Shown: positions 25,347 to 33,756 of the stretch, piece by piece | Position numbering within the stretch: the first letter of the stretch is position 1 | Layout of the letters: the number at the start of each line of letters is the position of its first letter | NCBI RefSeq assembly: GCF_017876155.1 | Contig: NZ_JAGINP010000013.1 | Location: 62,001-126,000 of the forward strand | DNA from: Azospirillum rugosum | GTDB taxonomy: Bacteria > Pseudomonadota > Alphaproteobacteria > Azospirillales > Azospirillaceae | Direction: 5' to 3' | DNA: 64,000 bases | The notes under the pieces: generated by a model | Told to the model about the DNA's origin: nothing | Database searches by the model: none | What the model saw: the letters and a program-made list of their open reading frames with translations, nothing else | Program-made: the position numbers and the translations under genes

Positions 25347-27983
25347 CTACTCGGCGGCCATCATCTCATGAAGAACAGTGCCCGGTTTGCTCAAGTCTTC
25401 GAAGCGTCCCTGTTCGGCGATACGCCCGTCCTTCAGCACAATGACGCGGTCGAAGGCGCGTGCCAAGGCCGCACGGTGCAGCACCCAGATTAGTCCACAG
25501 CCCTTGCGGTCTTCCATGATGGCGCTGTGAACCTTGTTCTGGCTGGCCGTGTCCAGGCCGCTGGTCGCCTCGCTGAGGATCAACACGTCCGGCCGCTTCA
25601 GCATCGCGCGGGCCAGCGCCGCCTTCTGCCGCTGGGCGGCCGACAGGCGGGAGCCCGCCACGCCCACGGGGTGGTCCAGCCCGACCTCCACCACCGTGTC
25701 GCGCAGGTGCAGCCGGTCCACGAGATCCGCCAGGATGCGCCCGACCTTCGAACCGACCTGGGCCTGCCCGTAGACCAGCTTGCCGAACAGGATGTTGTCC
25801 TGGATGCTGGCGGCGGCGTTGTAGGTGTCCGGCTCGAAGAAGGCGACGGCGCCGCGCAGGTCGGCCGGCAGATCCTCGGCGAAGACGCGCCGTGCCTCCA
25901 GCAGCCGCGCCTCGCCTTCCGGCTTGATCAGGCCCAGGCGGTGGCGGGCCGGGATCAGGCGGAAGGGCAGGGACATCAGCCGCGTGCGCTCGGCCGGCCG
26001 CAGGGCGCCCAGCCCGTCCTTGGCGGTGCGCGCCAGGATCGCCTGGTATTCCGGCAGCTCGGCGAAGCCGATGAAGGAGAAGCGCTCGAAGAACTCGTGC
26101 CCCGGCGGCAGGCCGGCGAACAGCTCGACCATGGTTTCCGCCACCTTGTGGCCGATCTCCAGGAAGCGGTCGGTCAGCCCGACCTTAGCCAGCACATGCA
26201 GCACGTAAGGATTGGAGGCCAGCGCGTCCGGCTGGAAGATCGGGCCGACCGGCGTGCCGAACAGCAGGTTTTCCGCCACGCTGGAATTCATGGTGAAGCG
26301 GGCGGGGTCGAACCGTTCGACCAGCCGGCCGAGGTCCGGGTTCTCCTCCAGCATGGCGCGCATGGCCTCGCGCGCCTCCATCACCGCGGCGGCCACCTCC
26401 GGCCTCTGCTCCGGATCCACGGTGCGGCTGAGGCCCATGGCGTAGACGTCGTCGTCCAGGTTCACCAGCGTCAGCACCTTCAGGATGCGCGCCTTCAGGT
26501 CGGCCGGCCCGTCGCAGCCGGCGGCGGCGTAGTCGATCCAGTCCGCCCGCGTGTCGTAGGTGGCGTTGCCGGACAGCATCGCCTCCGACAGGCGGCGCCG
26601 GCGGCGCTCCGGCGGCTCCTCATGCTCGCCGGCGCGCATCGGGCGGTGGCGCAGGCCGTAGACGAGGTTGTCGTAGAGCGAGGCGGAGAACAGGTAGGGC
26701 GTCGCCCCCACATAGGTGGCGCGCCGCCCGGTCACGCTTTCCGGCAGGGCGGTGTAGTCGGTCTCCCCCAGCCGGATCTGGCCGGAGCTGGGCAGCAGCA
26801 CCCGGGCCGCCAGCTGCGCCAGCTCGTCCCGTCCGGACCCGATGCCGATCACCGCCGTGTGGCCGTCCAGCGGGATGTCGCAGTTGACCGCCTCCAGCAC
26901 CCGGCTGCCGCCGTCCTCGCCGAAGCCGACGTTCTGGAAGGTCAGCGTGCCGCGCAGGGGGAGGTCCTCCTCCGCGCTCAGCAGCCGGTCCTCCAGCAGG
27001 TCGGGGACGTGGAACTGCTCCACCACCTGCTCGTACTTGATCCGGTTGTCCTCCTTCTGCTGGTACCAGTCCAGCAGCTCCTTCCAGGGGGCGGCCAGGT
27101 CCTTGTAGGCGGCCAGCACCGCCACCAGCGCGCCGAAGGACAACCGGCCGTGGATCACCAGATAGCCGCCGATCGCGTAGAAGAAGAAGGGCGTCAGCTG
27201 GTTGATGAAATTGTTGAGGAACTTGACGAAGAACTTGCGCTGGTAGATCTCGAACCGGATGTCGTAGACGTCGCCCAGCCGGTGGCTGAGGTCCGCCAGA
27301 TGCCAAGCGGCGGTGTCGTGGGTGTGCACCTCCTGGATGCCGGACACCGTCTCTCCGATGCGGTCGGCGATTTGGCGCATGGCACGTACGCGCTGCTTGC
27401 CGAGCTGGTTGACCTTGCGCTGCAACCGTGGAATGAGCCACCCTTGGAAGGGGTAGAGCGACACCGCGGCCGCCCCCAGCACCGGGTCCTGGATGAAGAT
27501 GAAGGCGATGTAGACCAGCAGCGTGCCGCCCTGGAAGACCGGGATGGCGATGGCGTCCCCGATGAAGCCGCCCAGCGGCTCCACCTCCGCGGTGATCATC
27601 GGGATGATCTCGCCCGGCGACATCTTGCGGAAGCGCGGCAGCGGGAACCGCAGGACCCGCACATACAGCTCGTAGCGCAGCCGGCGCAGCATCCGCTCGC
27701 CCAGCCGGCCCTTGTAGGTGTTGATGATGTACTTGAACCAGCCGTTCAGGACCACCAGGATCAGGAACAGGCCGCACAGCACCCACAAATATGTAACCTG
27801 ATCGAGATGGAAGCCGAGGAACGTCTCCGGCAGCTTCTTGCCGGCGATGGCTTCGTTGACGATCCGCTTCGGCAAATCCAGAGAAGCGTACAAGAACGGG
27901 AACGACGCCAGCGTCATGATGGTCAGGACGACCTGCTGGCGCGTGCTGTGGCGAAGGATGAACTGAAAGATGCTGGATTCCAT
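25347..27983 (-). CDS. ABC exporter-like protein with degenerate nucleotide-binding site and long insert
   Basis: 878 residues. Residues 1-320 are an ABC-exporter TM domain (MSPGEIIPMITAEVEPLGGF near 121-140). The ATPase domain follows but is abnormal. The Walker A position reads GIGSGRDE (380-387), so the Lys is Arg385 and the Ser/Thr is Asp386. The Q-loop region reads YVGATPYLF (424-432) with no Gln. Then come about 340 extra residues before the signature LSAAQ (780-784). Walker B is LILSEATSGLD (Asp to Ser804, Glu805 kept), and the switch His836 is present. Three post-Q-loop-like motifs recur: SLYDNLVYG (435-443), SVAENLLFG (568-576) and SIQDNILFG (726-734). It is probably a non-hydrolysing or heteromeric ABC protein. 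It precedes and is coupled to the cNMP-binding gene. Confidence 0.85.
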   Translation of the reverse strand: MESSIFQFILRHSTRQQVVLTIMTLASFPFLYASLDLPKRIVNEAIAGKKLPETFLGFHLDQVTYLWVLCGLFLILVVLNGWFKYIINTYKGRLGERMLRRLRYELYVRVLRFPLPRFRKMSPGEIIPMITAEVEPLGGFIGDAIAIPVFQGGTLLVYIAFIFIQDPVLGAAAVSLYPFQGWLIPRLQRKVNQLGKQRVRAMRQIADRIGETVSGIQEVHTHDTAAWHLADLSHRLGDVYDIRFEIYQRKFFVKFLNNFINQLTPFFFYAIGGYLVIHGRLSFGALVAVLAAYKDLAAPWKELLDWYQQKEDNRIKYEQVVEQFHVPDLLEDRLLSAEEDLPLRGTLTFQNVGFGEDGGSRVLEAVNCDIPLDGHTAVIGIGSGRDELAQLAARVLLPSSGQIRLGETDYTALPESVTGRRATYVGATPYLFSASLYDNLVYGLRHRPMRAGEHEEPPERRRRRLSEAMLSGNATYDTRADWIDYAAAGCDGPADLKARILKVLTLVNLDDDVYAMGLSRTVDPEQRPEVAAAVMEAREAMRAMLEENPDLGRLVERFDPARFTMNSSVAENLLFGTPVGPIFQPDALASNPYVLHVLAKVGLTDRFLEIGHKVAETMVELFAGLPPGHEFFERFSFIGFAELPEYQAILARTAKDGLGALRPAERTRLMSLPFRLIPARHRLGLIKPEGEARLLEARRVFAEDLPADLRGAVAFFEPDTYNAAASIQDNILFGKLVYGQAQVGSKVGRILADLVDRLHLRDTVVEVGLDHPVGVAGSRLSAAQRQKAALARAMLKRPDVLILSEATSGLDTASQNKVHSAIMEDRKGCGLIWVLHRAALARAFDRVIVLKDGRIAEQGRFEDLSKPGTVLHEMMAAE

Positions 27984-28216
27984 GGCGCCATTCTACGCAA
28001 GGGGGCGCCAATGCGCAGAGGAGGCAGAAACCTTACCCCCTCCGCGGCACGGCTGCCAAGAAGATGGCCGGAAAGGCCTTAACCACCAAGGTCAGGGTTC
28101 GTATGCCTTCTATCCGCATGGTTCATATGTCCCCCATCTGCTAGAACCGTAAGGGCAGCATGACGCGTTCCCGTCCTTCGAGCATCCCAGCGCCAGACAC
28201 GAGAGGAAGGAAGCTC

Positions 28217-29455
28217 ATGAGTGAACGTCCGACCTCGGGCCGCGTGCTCATCTACAGCCACGACACGTTCGGGCTCGGCCATCTGCGCCGCTGCCGCGCC
28301 ATCGCGCATGCGCTGGTGGAACGCTACAACAACCTGTCCGTGCTGATCCTCTCCGGGTCGCCCATCGTCGGCAGCTTCGACTTCCGGACGCGGGTGGACT
28401 TCGTGCGCATCCCCGGCGTGATCAAGCTGCGCAACGGGGAATACACCGCGCTGAACCTGCACCTGGACATCGACGAGATCCTGGGCATGCGGGCCTCGCT
28501 GATCCGCCACACGGCGGAGATCTACCAGCCCGACCTGTTCATCGTGGACAAGGAGCCGCTGGGCCTGCGCGGCGAGGTGCGCGAGACGCTGGAGGACCTG
28601 AAGCGCCGCGGCGTGCCGCTGGTGCTGGGCCTGCGCGACGTCATGGACGAACCGGCCCTGCTCGCCCCGGAATGGGAGCGCAAGAAGGTCCTGCCGGCGC
28701 TGGAAAACCTGTACGACGAGATCTGGGTCTACGGCCTGCCGCAGGTCTGCGACCCGCTGGAAGGCATCGAGGTGCCGCAGTCGGTGCGCGACAAGATGGT
28801 CTACACCGGCTATCTGCACCGCACCGTGCCGCCCGCCGTTCCGCACGGCGCCGGCCTGCCGGAGGAGCCCTACATCCTGGTCACCGCCGGCGGCGGCGGC
28901 GACGGGGAGGCGCTGGTCGACTGGGTGCTGCGCGCCTACGAGAGCGACCCCGGCATCCCCTACCGCGCCGTGCTGGTCTTCGGTCCCTTCATGCAGCCGG
29001 ATTTGCAGGCGGAGTTCATGGCCCGCGCCGAGGCGCTGGGCAAGGTGGAGGCCACCGCCTTCGAGTCGCGGATGGAGCGGCTGATGCAAGGCGCGGTCGG
29101 CGTGGTCGCCATGGGCGGCTACAACACCTTCTGCGAGATCCTGTCCTTCGACAAGAAGGCGCTGATCGTTCCACGTGAAACGCCGCGGCGGGAACAGACC
29201 ATCCGCGCCGCCCGCGCGGAGGAGCTGGGGCTCGTCTCCGTCCTGATGGACGACGGCGTGCGCGACGCCGGGGCCATGGCGGCGGCGCTGCGCCGTCTGC
29301 CCTGGCAGGCGCCGCCCTCCGCGGTGGTCGTGCCGGGCCTGCTGGACGGGCTGGAGAGCGTCAACCGCCTCGCCGGCCGTCACCTGCCGGTGCACAAGGC
29401 GACTTGCGTCCCCGCCAATGTCGAGCCGATCCGCCGCTTGGCCGCCGGGGAGTGA
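28217..29455 (+). CDS. GT28/MurG-like glycosyltransferase carrying a parS-like site
   Basis: A 412-residue GT-B protein: VLIYSHDTFGLGHLRRCRAI at the N-terminus, then IVDKEPLGLRGE, ILVTAGGGGDGEAL, and the C-domain AMGGYNTFCEILSFDKKALI followed by VPRETPRREQ. It is the same architecture as the enzyme at 23499. GAGAGGAAGG before the ATG at 28217 sets the start; it is divergent from the ABC gene. It is followed with almost no gap by a GT4 gene. Codons for Val-Pro-Arg-Glu-Thr (29168-29182) form a near-perfect parS sequence. Confidence 0.85.
   Translation: MSERPTSGRVLIYSHDTFGLGHLRRCRAIAHALVERYNNLSVLILSGSPIVGSFDFRTRVDFVRIPGVIKLRNGEYTALNLHLDIDEILGMRASLIRHTAEIYQPDLFIVDKEPLGLRGEVRETLEDLKRRGVPLVLGLRDVMDEPALLAPEWERKKVLPALENLYDEIWVYGLPQVCDPLEGIEVPQSVRDKMVYTGYLHRTVPPAVPHGAGLPEEPYILVTAGGGGDGEALVDWVLRAYESDPGIPYRAVLVFGPFMQPDLQAEFMARAEALGKVEATAFESRMERLMQGAVGVVAMGGYNTFCEILSFDKKALIVPRETPRREQTIRAARAEELGLVSVLMDDGVRDAGAMAAALRRLPWQAPPSAVVVPGLLDGLESVNRLAGRHLPVHKATCVPANVEPIRRLAAGE
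29167..29182. promoter_or_regulatory. Candidate parS (ParB-binding) site
   Basis: The 16-mer has GTTCCACGTGAAAC at 29168-29181, matching the bacterial parS consensus TGTTNCACGTGAAACA at every position except the two outermost bases. It lies inside a coding region, which is common for parS. The codons used there (GTT CCA CGT GAA) all end in A or T, against the strong GC3 preference of the gene. It is the only such match I found in the window. Confidence 0.7.
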
Positions 29456-29457
29456 GC

Positions 29458-30741
29458 GTGACCGTCGCCGTCATCGTCAAGGGCTGGCCGCGCCTGTCGG
29501 AGACCTTCATCGCGCAGGAGATCCTGGGGCTGGAGCAGCGCGGGTTGCGTCAAGTCCTCGTCAGCCTGCGTCAACCGACGGACAAGGCGGTGCATGACCT
29601 GAACCGCCGCATCAAAGCCCCCGTGACCTACCTGCCGGAATACCTGCACCAGGAGCCGGCGCGGGTGCTGCGCGCGCTGGCCGCGGCGCGGCGCCGGCCG
29701 GGCTGGCGGGCGGCGCGGGCCGCCTGGATCGCCGACCTGCGCCGCGACCCCACCCGCAACCGGGCGCGCCGCTTCGGCCAGGCCTGCGTGCTGGCGGCGG
29801 AGCTGCCGGCCGACGTCACCTGGCTGCACACCCATTTCCTGCACACCCCGGCCAGCGTCGCCCGCTACACGGCGCTGCTGACCGGCCTGCCCTGGAGCTT
29901 CTCCGCCCACGCCAAGGACATCTGGACCTCGCCGGCGTGGGAGTTGCGGGAGAAGCTGGCCGAGGCGCGCTGGGGCGTCACCTGCACGGCGCTGGGCCAC
30001 GCCCATCTCCAGGCGCTGGCGCCGGAGCCCGGGCGGGTGGAGCTGCTGTACCACGGCCTCGACTTCGCCCGCTTCCCCGACCCGCCGGCGTCCCGGCCGG
30101 CGCGCGACGGCTCCGACCCCGCCGACCCGGCGATCCTGCTGTCGGTCGGCCGGGCGGTGGAGAAGAAGGGCTTCGACCTGCTGGTCGACGCGCTGGCCCG
30201 GCTGCCCGCCGGGCTGCACTGGCGCTGGGTCCATGTCGGCGGCGGCGACCGGCTGGGCGCGCTGAAGGAGCAGGCGGCCCGGCTCGGTCTGTCCGACCGG
30301 ATCGACTGGCTGGGGGCGCGGGCGCAGGACGCGGTCATCGCCCAGTACCGCCGCGCCGATCTGTTCGTGCTGCCCTGCCGGACCGCCCGCGACGGCGACC
30401 GCGACGGGCTGCCCAACGTGCTGATGGAGGCGCAGTCCCAGGGGCTGGCCTGCCTGTCCACCCGCGCCGCCGCGGTGGCGGAGCTGATCGAGGACGGCGC
30501 CACCGGCCGGCTGGTGCCGCCCGACGATGCCCCGGCGCTGACCGCGGCGCTGGAATCGCTGATCTGCGACCCGGCCGGGCGCACGGCCCTGGGCGCGGCG
30601 GGGGCGGCGCGCGTGCGGCGGGATTTCGGCTGCGACTCGGGCATCGACCGGCTGTTCGCCCGCTTCACCGGCGGGGATGGTGTCCACTATGGGCGTATGT
30701 CTTTTGTGGGGGCTGCGGCCTGTTGCGCGTTGCACGGCTGA
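29458..30741 (+). CDS. GT4-family glycosyltransferase
   Basis: A 427-residue GT-B enzyme starting VTVAVIVKGWPRLSETFIAQ, a common opening of alphaproteobacterial GT4 proteins. The middle has HTHFLHTPASVARY, then FSAHAKDIW. The C-domain carries ILLSVGRAVEKKGFDLLVDA and the E-x7-E-type site (DGLPNVLMEAQSQGLACLST). The GTG at 29458 has GGGGAG six bases upstream; a GTG at 29452 would overlap the previous stop. It is probably in one operon with the preceding transferase. The C-terminal 25 residues run into a Cys/Ala-rich end of no obvious function. Confidence 0.87.
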   Translation: MTVAVIVKGWPRLSETFIAQEILGLEQRGLRQVLVSLRQPTDKAVHDLNRRIKAPVTYLPEYLHQEPARVLRALAAARRRPGWRAARAAWIADLRRDPTRNRARRFGQACVLAAELPADVTWLHTHFLHTPASVARYTALLTGLPWSFSAHAKDIWTSPAWELREKLAEARWGVTCTALGHAHLQALAPEPGRVELLYHGLDFARFPDPPASRPARDGSDPADPAILLSVGRAVEKKGFDLLVDALARLPAGLHWRWVHVGGGDRLGALKEQAARLGLSDRIDWLGARAQDAVIAQYRRADLFVLPCRTARDGDRDGLPNVLMEAQSQGLACLSTRAAAVAELIEDGATGRLVPPDDAPALTAALESLICDPAGRTALGAAGAARVRRDFGCDSGIDRLFARFTGGDGVHYGRMSFVGAAACCALHG

Positions 30742-30786
30742 CCGTCGCGCGATAGTGTGTGGCTGCTGCGCCACCTACGCGACATC

Positions 30787-31767
30787 ATGGCCCTCACCTC
30801 CGAAACCGGCGCTCCGGCCCTCCTCAACTTTTTCGAGTTGGACGACGATGCCGACGCCGTCGTCACCAGCCATGAGCTGTCGGTCACGCGCAGCAAGCTC
30901 GGCGACCTTCTCGACCTGCTGCCGGCCGGCCTGCTGATCCACCAGGAGATGGGCATCGTTTTCGCCAACCAGGAGGCGGCGCGCATCCTGGGCCTGGGCG
31001 GCGACGCGCTGATCGGGCGCCACTTCCTCGACTTCGTGGAGGATGCCGATACGGAGGCCCAGCGCGCGGCCTTCCTGCGCTGCCTGAAGGGGCGTGAACT
31101 GGTCCGCTCGCAGGACGGCGTCATCCTGGCCGTGGACGGGCGGCGCACCAGCGCGCAGGTCAGCATGTCGCCGCTGCCCTGGGACGGGCTGCCGGTCATC
31201 TACGTGCTGATCAACGACGTGACCGCCCTGAAGGAAAGCGAGGAGCGGCTGCGGCAGCTGTCGATCACCGACCCGCTGACCGGCGTCTTCAACCGCCGCC
31301 ATTTCTTCGATGTGGCGGAGCAGGAGCTGGCGCGCGCCCGCCGCTACGGCCGGGCGATCAGCCTGCTGGCGCTGGACATCGACCATTTCAAGCGCATCAA
31401 CGACACCCACGGGCATGCCGTGGGGGACGAGGCGCTGCGCCTGTTCGCCGACGCCTGCCGCGGCATCCTGCGCAGCAACGACCTGCTGGGCCGCATGGGC
31501 GGGGAGGAGTTCGCCATCCTTCTGCCGGAAACCGACATGGCCGGCGCCCGCATGGTGGCGGAGCGCATCCGCAGCCGCACGGCGGAGCTGGCGGTTGCTT
31601 CCGGGACCGGTGACGTCAGCATTACCGTCTCCATCGGCGTGTCCTCCTGCCGGTCGGGCGAGCGGTCGGTGGACGCCATGCTGTCCTGCGCGGACGAGGC
31701 GCTGTATCTTGCGAAGGCGGCGGGCCGGAACCGCGTGATCGCCGCGGCGGACGCGCTGGCTCTCTGA
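30787..31767 (+). CDS. PAS-GGDEF diguanylate cyclase
   Basis: A 326-residue cytoplasmic protein. The PAS domain (about 35-150) starts LGDLLDLLPAGLLIHQEMGI; the GGDEF domain (about 165-320) starts SITDPLTGVFNRRHF. The active-site motif is GGEEF, preceded by the inhibitory RxxD site (RSND five residues upstream), so it should make c-di-GMP under product inhibition. No TM helix is seen. The ATG at 30787 has a weak ribosome site; a GTG at 30757 would add ten residues. It is placed within the glycosyltransferase cluster, which suggests c-di-GMP control of glycan output. Confidence 0.9.
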   Translation: MALTSETGAPALLNFFELDDDADAVVTSHELSVTRSKLGDLLDLLPAGLLIHQEMGIVFANQEAARILGLGGDALIGRHFLDFVEDADTEAQRAAFLRCLKGRELVRSQDGVILAVDGRRTSAQVSMSPLPWDGLPVIYVLINDVTALKESEERLRQLSITDPLTGVFNRRHFFDVAEQELARARRYGRAISLLALDIDHFKRINDTHGHAVGDEALRLFADACRGILRSNDLLGRMGGEEFAILLPETDMAGARMVAERIRSRTAELAVASGTGDVSITVSIGVSSCRSGERSVDAMLSCADEALYLAKAAGRNRVIAAADALAL

Positions 31768-31807
31768 GCGCCGCCCTGTCGTCGCGGAACGGAGTGCCTG
31801 GGCGGGC

Positions 31808-33040
31808 ATGCGCATCGCCTTCTACGCGCCCTTGAAGGCGCCGACCCACCCGGTGCCCTCGGGCGACCGCCGCATGGCCCGGCTGCTGATGGCGGCACTG
31901 GAGGCCGCGGGGCACGAGGTGACTCTGGTGTCCACCCTGCGCAGCTGGGACGACGGCCGCACCCCCGGCCGGGCGGAGCGCTTGGCCGCGCTCGGCGCGC
32001 GCTGCGCCGACCGGCTGGCCGCGCGCTGGGAAAAAGGGGCGCCGCCGGACCTCTGGTTCACCTACCACCTCTACCACAAGGCCCCGGACTGGATCGGCCC
32101 GGCGCTGTGCCGGCGCTTCGGCCTTCCTTACGTGGTGGCGGAAGCCTCCTTCGCGCCCAAGCGCGCCACCGGCCCTTTCGCCCCCGGCCACCGCGCGGCC
32201 GAGGCGGCGATCCGCCAGGCCGCCGCGGTCGTCACCCTCGCCGGCCACGACGCGGAGGGCGTGCTGCCGCTGCTGGAGTCGCCGGACCGCCTCGTCCGCC
32301 TGCGCCCCTTCGTCGAGACCGCCCCCTTCGCCGCCGCCGCCGAGCAGCGCGACCACCACCGCGCGGACTTGGCGGCCCGTTACGGCCTCCCCCTGGACGC
32401 CCCCTGGCTGCTCGCCGTCGGCATGATGCGCGGCGGCGACAAGGAGCGGTCGTACGGGATTTTGGCGGAGGCGATGGCGCTGCTGACCATGCCCCCTCCC
32501 CAACCCTCCCCCGCTTCGCGGGAGAGGGGGCCTGACTCCCTCCACCGCCAAAGGCGGGGGAGGGTTGGGGAGGGGGCAAGCGACTTGGCCTCGCCACACC
32601 TCCTCATCGTCGGCGACGGCCCCGCACGGCCGCGCGTCGAGTCGCTCTTCGCCGGAATGCTTGTCCATTTCCTCGGCCAACAATCCCTCCCCGACCTTGC
32701 CGCGCTGTACGCCGCGGCCGACCTGATGGTCTGGCCGGCGGTGAACGAGGCCTACGGCATGGCGTTGCTGGAGGCGCAGGCCGCCGGACTGCCGGTCGTC
32801 GCCGGGCGGACGGGCGGCGTGCCGGACGTGGTGCGCGACGGTGTCGGCGGCCTTCTGCCGCCGGTCGGCGACGCCGCGGCCTTCGCCGCCGCCGCCCTGT
32901 CGCTGCTCCGCGACCCCGACCGCCGCCGGGCCATGGGGGAGGCCGCGCGCCGAGTCGCCGCCGAGGAGCATGATTTCGCCACCGCGGTGCGGGACCTGGA
33001 CACTCTGGTCCGCCGCATCGCGCATACGGGAGCACCATGA
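31808..33040 (+). CDS. GT4-family glycosyltransferase with in-frame palindromic insert
   Basis: A 410-residue GT-B enzyme: MRIAFYAPLKAPTHPVPSGD, then DLWFTYHLYHKAPDW, FLGQQSLPDLAALYAAADLM and the EAYGMALLEAQAAGLPVVAG site. An 87-bp palindromic element (32491-32577) sits between the two Rossmann domains and encodes 29 Pro/Arg/Gly-rich residues. Removing it rejoins the frame as Leu-Thr-Ile-Ser-Asp-Leu, a smooth domain linker. The element interrupts the spot where ILAEAMALL normally continues into HLLIVGDGP. It overlaps the phosphatase gene by 4 bp. Confidence 0.85.
   Translation: MRIAFYAPLKAPTHPVPSGDRRMARLLMAALEAAGHEVTLVSTLRSWDDGRTPGRAERLAALGARCADRLAARWEKGAPPDLWFTYHLYHKAPDWIGPALCRRFGLPYVVAEASFAPKRATGPFAPGHRAAEAAIRQAAAVVTLAGHDAEGVLPLLESPDRLVRLRPFVETAPFAAAAEQRDHHRADLAARYGLPLDAPWLLAVGMMRGGDKERSYGILAEAMALLTMPPPQPSPASRERGPDSLHRQRRGRVGEGASDLASPHLLIVGDGPARPRVESLFAGMLVHFLGQQSLPDLAALYAAADLMVWPAVNEAYGMALLEAQAAGLPVVAGRTGGVPDVVRDGVGGLLPPVGDAAAFAAAALSLLRDPDRRRAMGEAARRVAAEEHDFATAVRDLDTLVRRIAHTGAP
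32491..32577. repeat. 87-bp palindromic element inserted in frame in a glycosyltransferase gene
   Basis: Perfect 23-bp inverted arms (32491-32513 and 32555-32577, starting GCCCCCTCCCCAACCC) flank an inner GCTTCGCGGGAG hairpin. The length is exactly 29 codons with no stop in the gene frame. It is the same family as the elements at 24697 and 52406. Confidence 0.95.
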
Positions 33041-33618
33041 CCGAGCTGATTATCCTGCGCCACGGGCCGACCGCCTGGAACGCCGCCGGCCGCATCCAGG
33101 GCAGCGTCGACGAGCCGTTGTCCGACGCTGGCCGTGCCCGAGTCGCAACCTGGCGTTTGCCGGCCGACGTTCTGGCCTATCGCTGGGTTGCCAGCCCGAA
33201 GCGCCGCGCCTGGGAGACGGCCCAACGGCTCGGCCTCGCCCCCGAAGCGGAACCCCGGCTGGTGGAGATGAACTGGGGGGAGTGGGAAGGCCGCCTGCTG
33301 GAGGATCTGCGGGCCAGCGGCGCCCTGACGGCGGAGCGGGAACGGCTCGGCCTCGACTTCCACGCGCCGGGCGGCGAGAGCCCGCGCGACGTCCAGAACC
33401 GCCTGAAGCCCTGGCTGGCGGAGGTCGCGGCGGACGGCCGGCCGACCGGGGCCGTGGCGCACAACGGGGTGATGCGTGCGCTCTACGCGCTGGCGACGGG
33501 CTGGGACATGGTCGCCAAGCCGGCGCACCGCCTGACCGACGGCTGCTTCCACCGCTTCCGCATCGCCGCGGACGGCACGCCGAGCGTGGTGGCGATGAAC
33601 GTGCCGATGGTGGAATAA
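33037..33618 (+). CDS. Histidine phosphatase family protein
   Basis: A 193-residue branch-1 histidine phosphatase: Arg8-His9-Gly10 in ILRHGPTAWN, Glu77 in VEMNWGEWEG and the second catalytic His142 in AVAHNGVMRAL. The family includes phosphoglycerate mutases, cobalamin and sugar phosphatases. Its 4-bp overlap with a glycosyltransferase suggests a sugar phosphate as substrate, which is inference. Cytoplasmic. It is the last gene of the plus-strand run; a palindromic repeat pair follows directly. Confidence 0.88.
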   Translation: MTELIILRHGPTAWNAAGRIQGSVDEPLSDAGRARVATWRLPADVLAYRWVASPKRRAWETAQRLGLAPEAEPRLVEMNWGEWEGRLLEDLRASGALTAERERLGLDFHAPGGESPRDVQNRLKPWLAEVAADGRPTGAVAHNGVMRALYALATGWDMVAKPAHRLTDGCFHRFRIAADGTPSVVAMNVPMVE

Positions 33619-33620
33619 AT

Positions 33621-33751
33621 CCCCTCTCCCCTCTGGGGAGAGGGTTAGGGTGAGGGGGCGCCCGCAGGGCGTCTCAGCACTGCAATGAGCGTGCGTATCC
33701 GGCCTGCGGCCGCCCCCTCATCCCAACCCTTCTCCCCGGAGGGGAGAAGGG
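33621..33751. repeat. Inverted palindromic pair between phosphatase and xth
   Basis: The left unit CCCCTCTCCCCTCTGGGGAG and the right unit CTTCTCCCCGGAGGGGAGAA face each other with GTGAGGGGGCG and CCGCCCCCTCAT tails. The core contains CACTGCAATGAGCGTGC, similar to the core at 43130-43150. It fills the gap between two convergent genes. Confidence 0.88.
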
Positions 33752-33756
33752 CTTTG

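Noticed and set aside
25527..28082. An 851-codon plus-strand frame opposite the ABC gene
   Set aside because: Composition-driven shadow; the minus frame has TM helices and ABC motifs.
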